Assembly: GCF_020905295.1 (NCBI RefSeq) | Contig: NZ_JAJJMM010000001.1 | Span: forward strand, 6,014,001 to 6,078,000 | Source: Flavobacterium piscisymbiosum | GTDB taxonomy: Bacteria > Bacteroidota > Bacteroidia > Flavobacteriales > Flavobacteriaceae | Length of the DNA stretch: 64,000 nt | Reading direction: 5' to 3' | Shown here: positions 46,701 through 52,888 of the stretch, in pieces | Layout: every line of letters starts with the position of its first letter | Position numbering within the stretch: position 1 is the stretch's first letter | Notes under the pieces: model-generated | Database searches by the model: none | What the model saw: the letters and a program-made list of their open reading frames with translations, nothing else | Told to the model about the DNA's origin: nothing | Position numbers and translations under genes: made by a program

Positions 46701-47919
46701 CATAATGGTCTATTAAAAACGAATCATTTCTATTGTTTTTAAAGTCTAAATGATTCAGTCCGCCGCCGTTTGTTCCCACCCATAAAGCACCATCGTTTTC
46801 TTTTGCAACAGCATTTACATAGGCATTATTGAGTCCGAAACCAGGTTTGATAACCTCGCGGATATTCGTAAAATTGGTGTTGCTTTTTTGAAAAAAGTTA
46901 ACTCCGCCGCCGTTTGTACCAATCCAGATATCGTCATGACGGTCTTTCAAAAAACACTTTACATCATCGTCAGAAAGGCTGTAACTCGTTAAGGGATTGT
47001 GTTTGTAATTGGTAAATTCCTTTTTATCCTTTTTAAAAACGCACAAACCATTTTTGGTGGCAAACCAAATAGTGTTGTCATCTACAATTGTTATATCATT
47101 AATCCAATTGGAAGACAAGCTTCGTTTATTATTAAAATCGACTACATAATTGGTTACTGAATTCTTAGTTTTAGAATAATGAAATGCACCATTTGTTTCG
47201 GTTGCAAACCACAAATCGCCATTTTTTTCCTTAATGATTTTCCAGATTTTAGATTTAAGCAAAGTACCGTTCTCGCTTAAAGCCTGAGGCAGATTTTTCT
47301 TCGATCCGTTTTTAGGATCAAAACATTCCAGTCCTTTTGCCGTACCCACTAATACACCATATTGAGCATCATAGAACAAAGACAGAACCCTGCTTTTTCT
47401 AAAGGGTGAATTGTGATCGTTTGAGATTTCTTCTAATAAATATTTTTCCTTATTAAGGCGTTTGATTCCTCCAAAAGTTCCAATCCAGATTCTGTTATGA
47501 TCGTCCTGAATAATCGACGAAATATAGTTTCTGCCTCCTTTTACTTTTAGAACATCGACCCTTAAAAAACTATTTTCTTTTTTATTAAAGAGGTTCAGGC
47601 CATTGTTGGTTCCTATCCAAAGTTGTTTTTCATTATCTTCTAAAATAACGTTGATATGACTGTTGCTTATCGTATTTAAGATGTCTTTGTTGTAAATATA
47701 TCTCAGAAAATTATAGCCGTCATAACTAATTAATCCGTTTGCAGTTCCTATCCATACAAATCCTTTTTTGGTTTGATGAATGCTCGAGATCATACTTTGC
47801 GAAAAACTCACATCATAATTAATATGATCAAAATATAAATCCGAATTCTGGGCAAGAGAACTAAACGAAATTGAGTACAATAAAATACAACTTAAAATAT
47901 ACTTTTTAATGCTTTTCAT
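43783..47919 (-). CDS. Hybrid two-component system regulator (HTCS)
   Basis: This single-polypeptide sensor-kinase-regulator of 1378 aa controls the SusCD locus next to it. The signal peptide (ILLYSISFSSLAQ) is followed by two seven-bladed propellers of reg_prop repeats (~25-680, recurring DLWIGTNGGG- and IWFATKNGL-type units) and a Y_Y_Y domain (~690-790, YKLESSF, GTYLLKIRTSD). One transmembrane helix (WWAYIFYFGLLVAGGVLLF, ~805) precedes HisKA (FFTNVSHEIRTPLTLISGP) and HATPase (KDNGIGIPE, GSGIGLALSK). The receiver has LIVTDVMMPEMDGFEL, and the C-terminal AraC-type HTH has VNDLVREIGMSRTVLYKKV and VTNMVGFNDRKHFSKEFKR. The periplasmic sensor normally binds an oligosaccharide made by the locus. 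The likely operator is at 43424-43458. Confidence 0.97.
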   Translation of the reverse strand: MKSIKKYILSCILLYSISFSSLAQNSDLYFDHINYDVSFSQSMISSIHQTKKGFVWIGTANGLISYDGYNFLRYIYNKDILNTISNSHINVILEDNEKQLWIGTNNGLNLFNKKENSFLRVDVLKVKGGRNYISSIIQDDHNRIWIGTFGGIKRLNKEKYLLEEISNDHNSPFRKSRVLSLFYDAQYGVLVGTAKGLECFDPKNGSKKNLPQALSENGTLLKSKIWKIIKEKNGDLWFATETNGAFHYSKTKNSVTNYVVDFNNKRSLSSNWINDITIVDDNTIWFATKNGLCVFKKDKKEFTNYKHNPLTSYSLSDDDVKCFLKDRHDDIWIGTNGGGVNFFQKSNTNFTNIREVIKPGFGLNNAYVNAVAKENDGALWVGTNGGGLNHLDFKNNRNDSFLIDHYDFEKTVNMVTALVNQNDQNLYCGTFNGLFKFNKNSKTFSNIPLSQKDSKERERPITSLLMDNGDLWVGTNGNGLKKVTPEGSVESYMADGSGNSLSDNFITDIANRQNGLWIATQYGLNYFDKRLKKVTKVFKTGGKSGLPNNSLTVMFTDSKNRFWIGAESGGINLFDEKSERFFEINKAKGFTDETIKSISEDAEGTIWVSDNNLLYQIKTNKIKTVPAIADFEITYYSSKDGLKVKQFSNNSSTKLQNNKLVFGSSNGLIIFNPSKLIKTEDKAEIVLTKLIVNNEEIRPGNKEIPLENDISETSEITLGYDQGYIGLEFSAMNFVNPEKNVYAYKLESSFNKDDWHTIGSQHYINLTNLNSGTYLLKIRTSDAGGKWNPSVKTLKIIMLPPWWKTWWAYIFYFGLLVAGGVLLFRFFRNRELLKQAFYLEQVEKERQEELYKMKLDFFTNVSHEIRTPLTLISGPVEELLSSAEKDSNLEHKLKVIKNNSDRLLKLVNELMDFRKAEKGSMKIYCEQQDIVSFCFDIYESFRGFAVEKKIDYKFVLNINTVMLYFDKNQMEKVIYNLLANAFKFTSKNGRITIAVEQKADDPDSIDIKVKDNGIGIPENRKKKIFKNFFQLDDRGSANLGSGIGLALSKSIVELHHGEIKVQTEADANFTTIFTITLKKGKDHFKKSQIVENAIKIEENANPISDVKTEIETYEAEYIEEPENSNKKTVLVIEDNEEVLSFVYDILYSDYKVLKFTNGIKALEYMEKEIPDLIVTDVMMPEMDGFELCKILKTSINTNHIPVILLTAKSSTLNRIEGLSTGADAYISKPFSIEELKLTIANLLSAKEIMRQKYGDGFITDAEDENANTPEGLFVKKLTLIIEANIDNTDFDVNDLVREIGMSRTVLYKKVQTLTNQSVAGFIKNMRLKKAASLLINTSYSVSEVTNMVGFNDRKHFSKEFKRFYNLSPTEYKNSHLNS

Positions 47920-48087
47920 ATCTGAAATAAATAAGAGCTCAACAATTAAATTTTGAATTGATTTGATACAAAAGAGGTGTCAAACGTCCTGCAAGGTAAA
48001 TCTAATACAAAAAACAGAAGTCTCTATATTTTCTTTTTAAGGGGTGTATTTGTACTTATTGTAAACAACAAATACGCATTAAACAAA

Positions 48088-48120
48088 AAAAACCTATAAA
48101 TCAACAATTTAAAGGTTTTT
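48088..48120 (-). terminator. Intrinsic terminator of the repressor gene
   Basis: On the minus strand, downstream of the S24 repressor stop, AAAAACCT (plus 48113-48120 complement) and its partner (plus 48088-48095) form an 8-bp stem that runs into a T-tract (A-run at plus 48085-48092). It separates the accessory region from the HTCS gene. Confidence 0.65.
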
Positions 48121-48150
48121 AGTTTTTATAATTCCAGAATAACAGAAGCT

Positions 48151-48834
48151 TTACATCATGGTATTAATACGGATACTTGCTTTTATTAATGCTAATGCAG
48201 AAATTTTTGAAATATGAATATCTTTTGGCTGATGATGTGAATTCTGACTTACCAATTTCACAAAGTCAGATCCTTGGTCTGATTTCTGAACATACTTTAC
48301 TGTAATATATTCTTCCCAGTCATTTAGCTTCACACTTAAAAGATACATCTCACCAAAAAAGATATTTTCGAATTCGGTTTCTTTATACAGAACAATATCT
48401 CCTGATTTTAAAAGTGGATACATACTGTCTCCAGTTACAGAAATGGCTCCGTCACATTTTGGCAGATTAGGAATTTTTATCGTATCCAGAACTCTTTGCG
48501 GTTTTCCACTATTAAATAATTCTCGTAGACCCGCTACAGCTTCTAAATCATATAAAGGTATTTCCTGACTCATATGTAGTGAATCGATTGTTTTTCGGTC
48601 ATTATTCATAATTACAATATTAGCATTATCCTCTTTTATCATAGATCCGTTTCCGGTAAGAAGCCACTCGGAATTAATCTCCGGATAGTGATGTAAAATT
48701 TTACACGCTTTATCTGTTCCCATATTACTGCTGTTATCTAAAAACTTATTAGAAAAGCCTAAATCATTACAGAACTTATATTTAGTAATCCCTTTATAAT
48801 CAAGGTATTCTCTCATTCTTTCCGTTGACCCCAT
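48151..48834 (-). CDS. Phage-type repressor: HTH plus S24/LexA-like peptidase domain
   Basis: This 227-aa CI/LexA-like repressor has an N-terminal helix-turn-helix at ~1-60 (MREYLDYKGITKYKFCNDLG, EWLLTGNGSMIK). A linker follows, then an S24 domain at ~105-220. The catalytic Ser is in AISVTGDSMYPLLKSGDIVL and the Lys in YITVKYVQKSD. The AVAG motif where such proteins cut themselves is visible (DLEAVAGLREL). It is transcribed away from the phage-like genes, with matched divergent promoters and direct repeats between them, the classic lysogeny-switch layout. DNA damage (RecA-stimulated self-cleavage) would be the expected inducer if the protein behaves like CI; this is inference. Confidence 0.9.
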   Translation of the reverse strand: MGSTERMREYLDYKGITKYKFCNDLGFSNKFLDNSSNMGTDKACKILHHYPEINSEWLLTGNGSMIKEDNANIVIMNNDRKTIDSLHMSQEIPLYDLEAVAGLRELFNSGKPQRVLDTIKIPNLPKCDGAISVTGDSMYPLLKSGDIVLYKETEFENIFFGEMYLLSVKLNDWEEYITVKYVQKSDQGSDFVKLVSQNSHHQPKDIHISKISALALIKASIRINTMM

Positions 48835-48839
48835 AAAAA

Positions 48840-48942
48840 GATGTATTTTTTTACGTTAAAAATTTGTTTTGATGTATTATTTTACATTATATTTGCAAAG
48901 TAAAGAAAAACAAATATAAAAAACAAGATAATTAAGCACAAA
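48840..48942. promoter_or_regulatory. Divergent promoter/operator region of the phage-type switch
   Basis: Direct repeats GATGTATTTTTTTAC (48840-48854) and GATGTATTATTTTAC (48871-48885) differ at one base and are spaced 31 bp, three helical turns. A plus-strand promoter TTTG (48863-48866), 21 bp, TATATTTG (48888-48895) fits the phylum consensus, with the second repeat lying inside it. A minus-strand promoter is read as complement of CAAA (48939-48942), 20 bp, CAAATATA (48911-48918). Repressor binding to the repeats would block the plus-strand genes. The AT-rich setting means the promoter matches could be partly chance. Confidence 0.6.
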
Positions 48943-49138
48943 TTTAGATGTAGCAGAAATTCAATCAAAAACAGAATAACAAATAACCTCCTCAATATAA
49001 ATTAATTATAACAACATTAAGACCTTAAGAAATAAAAAATAAACCACTACGTCAAATAGGAATAAAACTACGAATAAGCAGTAATATTAATCACTAATTA
49101 TAAAAAATCTATTTATTATTACTTAAAAACTATAAAAA

Positions 49139-49276
49139 ATGGAAACACATCAAATCAAGGAAAAAATTCAGGAACTGGAAAATTGGCTGATTGAAAATCC
49201 AAACAGTCCCGAGAGAAATTTAATCGAATCTGATATCAATCACTTAAGAACCTTAATCACTAAAAATCATGAATAG
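49139..49276 (+). CDS. Small phage-type protein, 45 aa
   Basis: This is a short frame encoding METHQIKEKIQELENWLIEN and ending TKNHE. It is predicted helical and acidic. It is the first gene of the plus-strand cluster and its end overlaps the next start by 8 bp, which supports real translation. The first ~240 bp after the promoter at 48895 contain no other convincing frame. The function is unknown; the position matches small early regulators or inhibitors of temperate phages. Confidence 0.55.
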   Translation: METHQIKEKIQELENWLIENPNSPERNLIESDINHLRTLITKNHE

Positions 49277-49547
49277 AAATCAAATTGAAGAACGTATTGC
49301 TTTATTATATCTGGCATTACAATATTGCTCAGAAAGAACAAAAACTTTCACAGCCGGAGAAAGAATCTGCATTAATCAGGAACGTTTTCAATGGATGCAT
49401 ATTCTGGATAATGAAACAGCTTCATCCCGACCAGTTTCACCGCAAATTGAATACAAAATAAAAGAGGTTTTGAAACTTGCCCACTTCTATAATTTCAAAC
49501 CTTATTATGGTGATCCTTTTAAAGAAGAAATTTTATTACATAACTAA
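49269..49547 (+). CDS. Small phage-type protein, 92 aa, unknown function
   Basis: This frame gives a mostly helical 92-aa protein with a central GERICINQERFQWMHILDNE segment and a basic/aromatic end. No domain is recognised, and no signal peptide or membrane segment is visible. It overlaps the preceding small gene by 8 bp and precedes the DUF3164-like gene by 13 bp, so it belongs to one early operon under the S24 repressor. Confidence 0.55.
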   Translation: MNRNQIEERIALLYLALQYCSERTKTFTAGERICINQERFQWMHILDNETASSRPVSPQIEYKIKEVLKLAHFYNFKPYYGDPFKEEILLHN

Positions 49548-49560
49548 ATGCCAATATATT

Positions 49561-50277
49561 ATGAATACTCCCTTAACAAACACAATCAACCCAAATATGG
49601 ATTTATCTCAGTTTTCTGCACAACAATTAAAAGAGGCTCTAAATCGAATTGAAAATAAAAAAAATGAAGAAAGAGATGCTTATAAAAAACTGGTAGCAGA
49701 AACGATTCCCAAAGCACTTTCGAGACTGCATGAGACCTCTGAAATGATGCGAAATGCTAAAACAGAAACTTTTAGATTATTTGAAACTATTCTGGATTTA
49801 AAAAATCAGGTTTATGGTTTTAAAGAAAAACAAATGTCGCATACTTTCTCTAATGATAAAGAGGAAATTACGATTGGATATCGCATTAATGAAGGCTGGG
49901 ACGATACTGTAACCATTGGAATTGAAAAAGTACAAAACTATATTTCGTCTCTTTCTACAAGTAAAGAAACGGCATCGCTGGTAAAAATTGTTTTCAATTT
50001 ACTAAAGAAAGATGCTAAAGGTAATTTAAAAGGTTCACGAGTTCTGGAACTTCAAAAACTAACGAAAGAATTTAATAATGAAGAATTTACAGATGGGGTT
50101 GAAATTATTGCTTCGTCTTTTAAGCCTATTCGCTCAAGCTGGTTTATCGAGGCAAACAGAATTGATGAAAATGGTGTAAAAATCAATATTCCGTTGTCTA
50201 TGTCGTCAGTAGATTTTTTACAGGGTTATGCTTTTAATTTTTTTAATCAGCAAAACGAGCAAAGTCATGCAGCTTAA
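49561..50277 (+). CDS. DUF3164-like phage protein
   Basis: This is a 238-aa cytoplasmic protein. The ATG at 49561 (MNTPLTNTINPN) is chosen over an upstream in-frame ATG at 49477, which lies within the previous gene and would add a non-conserved lead. The pattern of a helical first part (~20-95), a strand-rich centre and the closing region GSRVLELQKLTKEFN ... SWFIEANRIDENG ... INIPLSM resembles DUF3164, a family typical of the early region of Mu-like phages. That comparison is from memory of the family and moderate. No transposase A or B gene accompanies it here, which is unusual for a functional Mu-like phage. Confidence 0.6.
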   Translation: MNTPLTNTINPNMDLSQFSAQQLKEALNRIENKKNEERDAYKKLVAETIPKALSRLHETSEMMRNAKTETFRLFETILDLKNQVYGFKEKQMSHTFSNDKEEITIGYRINEGWDDTVTIGIEKVQNYISSLSTSKETASLVKIVFNLLKKDAKGNLKGSRVLELQKLTKEFNNEEFTDGVEIIASSFKPIRSSWFIEANRIDENGVKINIPLSMSSVDFLQGYAFNFFNQQNEQSHAA

Positions 50278-50449
50278 TAATGATATATACGTTTCGGCTC
50301 TTTTAGCCTTGCTGCTTATTGCAACCAACTTAAAACCAATACTTTTATTTCGTGAATGGTTTTATTTCAGAATCAAAATAATTTTTAAACAATACTTAAA
50401 TGAGCGTAAAAATAAAACCAATTACAGACCACGAAAGTTACAAGGTTAA
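50267..50449 (+). CDS. Small membrane protein, 60 aa
   Basis: The start at 50267 overlaps the end of the DUF3164-like gene by 11 bp. The product has one hydrophobic segment (YVSALLALLLIATNLKPILL) followed by a strongly basic tail (NERKNKTNYRPRKLQG). It could be a small phage membrane protein. An alternative is that the frame is fortuitous, since the next frame overlaps its last 50 bp. Confidence 0.4.
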   Translation: MQLNNDIYVSALLALLLIATNLKPILLFREWFYFRIKIIFKQYLNERKNKTNYRPRKLQG

Positions 50450-50600
50450 TGAACATACAATTTTTAAAGACGGACTTGGAAACTGGAACTGCAAAAATAA
50501 CCTTTCGAATAAAGAACGTCAGGCTTTTAACCAATATGAAAGCATCGTAATCAAAAATCCGAGATTCAAAAAACATACAACAGCCACTTATAAAGGCTGA
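50400..50600 (+). CDS. Small basic protein, 66 aa
   Basis: MSVKIKPITDHESYKVNEHT begins a small, charged, soluble protein with DGLGNWNCKNNLSNKERQAF in the middle. It overlaps the preceding frame by 50 bp. The codon use looks like that of the neighbouring small genes. No domain is recognised. A hairpin at 50649-50690 follows. Confidence 0.5.
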   Translation: MSVKIKPITDHESYKVNEHTIFKDGLGNWNCKNNLSNKERQAFNQYESIVIKNPRFKKHTTATYKG

Positions 50601-51033
50601 AAAAATCCCTCACTATCTGCATAAAAAAACTTAGCAGACATAAAAAAAGGTTCCTGTTTATCACTTTTTTTTTGAAGGAAAACAGGAACCGAAGATGGGC
50701 TCTTTTTACCCAAAAAGCAGCCAAAAACCATTCTTTCTGTAAAGTTCCCAGTCTTAAGAGCTGCGGAACGAGATCATAATAGGAAGAGTACTGACCTCAA
50801 TTGTTAAAAAAAAATCTTTAACAAATATCACCTCAGAACGAGGTTCTTAACAAAATGGCATTTGAAGGAGAAAACCATTACTAAAAAAATTAAATGGTTT
50901 GGCTGCTGTAACTCTTATATCATTACTTTATTATTCAGGTAATTTTTAATAGTGATTAAATCTTCATTTTAAACTTCGTTCGCTTTTTCAAAATCTTTTC
51001 TTCATTTTCTATCACACCATAAATATTATTATC
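50601..51033. other. Gene-free stretch with hairpin
   Basis: No credible gene was seen. An 11-bp perfect stem GGTTCCTGTTT (50649-50659) / AAACAGGAACC (50680-50690) has a 20-nt loop containing a T9 run. Further along, ACCTCAGAACGAGGTTC (50830-50846) is an imperfect dyad. The spacer separates the early small genes from the next one and may hold a terminator plus promoter. Confidence 0.55.
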
Positions 51034-51279
51034 ATGCCTATATCATCCAACAGAAGCCTCGGAATTCAAAAAAATAAATTACTGCGTTACAAACTTGTTA
51101 AAGAGTTGTATCAAAAACATAAAACAGAAGATATTCCTACTACCGTAGTATGGCGAAAATATGTGTATCCTGTTTATCCTATTTCAAGAACTACCTTGTA
51201 TGAAATTCTTTGTACGCCTATTACTTCAGAATTGAAAAAAATAGAAGAACTTATGAGTACTAAGAAAAAATCTTCTTAA
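51034..51279 (+). CDS. Small putative DNA-binding protein, 81 aa
   Basis: This is a basic helical protein (LGIQKNKLLRYKLVKELYQK ... YPISRTTLYEIL). The VYPISRTTLYEILCTP part looks like a recognition helix of a small helix-turn-helix protein. It stands alone between two structured spacers, immediately upstream of the lysis cassette, and could be a late-gene regulator such as phages use. That role is inference from position and the HTH-like look. Confidence 0.5.
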   Translation: MPISSNRSLGIQKNKLLRYKLVKELYQKHKTEDIPTTVVWRKYVYPVYPISRTTLYEILCTPITSELKKIEELMSTKKKSS

Positions 51280-51308
51280 TTACTATAAAAGAAAATCAAA
51301 TCTTTTAA

Positions 51309-51454
51309 TTGTAAAAAAACTTGTTTTTACAATGCAAAGATGACTCGTTTACCTCTGTAAAAATGAGTTCTGTTCGCTTCCTTTACAACTATGTAAAGCC
51401 CTAGAATACAAATGTTCGCAGACCTTGCATTCGTTTTTTTTAGGGCTTTTTTTA
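51309..51454 (+). terminator. Structured spacer with hairpins upstream of the lysis genes
   Basis: TTGTAAAAA (51309-51317) / TTTTTACAA (51324-51332) forms a first stem. AAAGCCCTA (51395-51403) / TAGGGCTTT (51441-51449) followed by T5 forms a second with terminator features; its loop contains a further GAATACAA/TTGCATTC pairing with one mismatch. An ATTTACAA-GA-TTGTAAAT dyad lies near 51506-51523. The remainder of 51280-51594 shows no gene. A terminator directly upstream of lysis genes suggests antitermination-type or tightly gated expression. Confidence 0.5.
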
Positions 51455-51594
51455 CCCAATCTTTGCAATCTCAAACGGAAAGAACCCGCTACAATCTCAC
51501 TGTAATTTACAAGATTGTAAATCCCAAAAAAAACGACATCCTACTGTTGTTTCTCAAAAAACATATTTAACCTAACATTCAACATTAACATTCG

Positions 51595-51882
51595 ATGGAG
51601 CAATTTCTATACCCCACTCTAACCGCATTTTTTGCCGCCTTTATTACCTGGTTTTTCTCAATGCGAAAATCATTGGCTCAGGACAGAGCCGCCGAACTTG
51701 ACAATGCCGTAAGTGCCGTAAAATATTACCGTGATCTTCTGGATGACCTTACTGCCCGACTTACAGCAGCTACCGATACCATAAAAAAAATGGAAATACA
51801 ACACAAAGAACTCATGCTTATCAACCAGCAATTGGTTGATGAATTACAAAAATTCAAACAACTAAACGGAAAAAATTCATGA
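51595..51882 (+). CDS. Membrane-anchored coiled-coil protein, candidate holin or lysis accessory
   Basis: This 95-aa protein has one N-terminal transmembrane helix (LYPTLTAFFAAFITWFFS, ~5-22), a basic patch (MRKS), then a long coiled coil to ~90 (AELDNAVSAVKYYRDLLDDL ... MEIQHKELM). Single-helix small membrane proteins directly before an endolysin are often holins or pinholins, but the coiled-coil tail is also like phage cell-wall-associated accessory proteins. Its stop overlaps the endolysin start by 4 bp (ATGA), so the two are translationally coupled. Confidence 0.55.
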   Translation: MEQFLYPTLTAFFAAFITWFFSMRKSLAQDRAAELDNAVSAVKYYRDLLDDLTARLTAATDTIKKMEIQHKELMLINQQLVDELQKFKQLNGKNS

Positions 51883-52337
51883 CACTAATTAAAAAAACCT
51901 TAGAAATCGCTACGGCACAAATTGGTGTCGAAGAAATTCCCAGAAACAGTAACTCCGGCCCTGAAGTCGAGATTTATTTAAGAAGCGTAGGACTTTCAAA
52001 AGGATATGCCTGGTGCATGGCTTTTGTATACTGGTGCACCCAAAATGCGGCATTGCAGATTAACGCAAAAAATCCTTTAAAGAAAACGGCAGGAGTTCTG
52101 GATCAATACAACTCAAGACCGCTTTTGGTAAAAAAAATTCCGCAGGCAGGAGACATTTTTATTCTGGATTTAAAAAATGGTTTAGGCCATACCGGATTTG
52201 TAGAAAAAGTAGTCGGAACCATGATTTACACTATCGAAGGAAATACAAATGATACAGGCGGCCGTGAAGGCTATAAAGTAGCCCGAAGAAAACGAGATAT
52301 AAAAAGTATAAAGGGCTTTTTGCGCCTGCAAAATTAA
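51879..52337 (+). CDS. CHAP-like peptidoglycan hydrolase (endolysin)
   Basis: This is a 152-aa cell-wall hydrolase of the NlpC/P60-CHAP superfamily, similar to the TIGR02594-type phage endolysins. The N-terminal opening EIATAQIGVEEIPRNSNSGP is the classic entry. The catalytic Cys lies in GYAWCMAFVYWCTQ (~45-58), the His in GLGHTGFVEKV (~108), and a polar residue in IYTIEGNTNDTGGREGY. No signal peptide is seen, so it needs a holin or another route to reach the wall. It is coupled to the upstream membrane protein by a 4-bp overlap and followed after 17 bp by the spanin-like gene. Confidence 0.85.
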   Translation: MTLIKKTLEIATAQIGVEEIPRNSNSGPEVEIYLRSVGLSKGYAWCMAFVYWCTQNAALQINAKNPLKKTAGVLDQYNSRPLLVKKIPQAGDIFILDLKNGLGHTGFVEKVVGTMIYTIEGNTNDTGGREGYKVARRKRDIKSIKGFLRLQN

Positions 52338-52354
52338 ATTAAAAACCAACTATC

Positions 52355-52858
52355 ATGACGACTAAAAAACTAAAATGCTTTGTTCTCTCCCTATTTATTA
52401 TCCTGATTGTGATTTCATGCCGAAGTCCTAAACCCGTGCAAAACGAAAACAAAGTACAAACCATCAATATTACAGAAACTTTGCATGATACTGTTTTTAA
52501 AATTGCTAAAGACAGTAGTTCCTATAACGCTTTACTGGACTGTATTAACGGAAAAGTAGTTCTTAAAAATGTTATTCAGGCCGAACCAGGGCGTACATTA
52601 AAAAGCCCAAGGGTTCGACTTGATAACAATAAACTCAGCGTAGACTGCGACCTGAAAGAACAAGAGCTATACGCTTTCTGGAAATCGAAACAAGTAAAAG
52701 ATGTTCAGGAAAAAACAATCACGATTACCAAGTTTGTCAATCATTTAACTTTTTGGCAAAAGGTGCAAATCTGGATGGGAAGACTGCTTCTGCTTGTACT
52801 GCTCTTTCTAATTGGGAGATTCGCGTACAAATTCTATAAGCCTTTATGGTTTAAATAA
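52355..52858 (+). CDS. Spanin-like lipoprotein with C-terminal membrane anchor
   Basis: This 167-aa protein starts with a lipoprotein signal (FVLSLFIILIVISC, Cys22) and ends with a transmembrane helix (MGRLLLLVLLFLIGRFAYKF, ~140-160). An N-terminal lipid anchor plus C-terminal inner-membrane helix is the architecture of a unimolecular spanin, which bridges and fuses inner and outer membranes at the end of phage lysis. Its place right after an endolysin supports this. Sequence homology to known spanins was not established, and such proteins evolve quickly. A structural lipoprotein is the alternative. Confidence 0.6.
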   Translation: MTTKKLKCFVLSLFIILIVISCRSPKPVQNENKVQTINITETLHDTVFKIAKDSSSYNALLDCINGKVVLKNVIQAEPGRTLKSPRVRLDNNKLSVDCDLKEQELYAFWKSKQVKDVQEKTITITKFVNHLTFWQKVQIWMGRLLLLVLLFLIGRFAYKFYKPLWFK

Positions 52859-52888
52859 ATCAATTTTTAAATAATACATTAAATAAAT

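Noticed and set aside
49477..49560. Longer N-terminus for the DUF3164-like gene
   Set aside because: The upstream ATG lies inside the preceding gene and the added 28 residues look like an out-of-frame lead. The ATG at 49561 gives a normal start.
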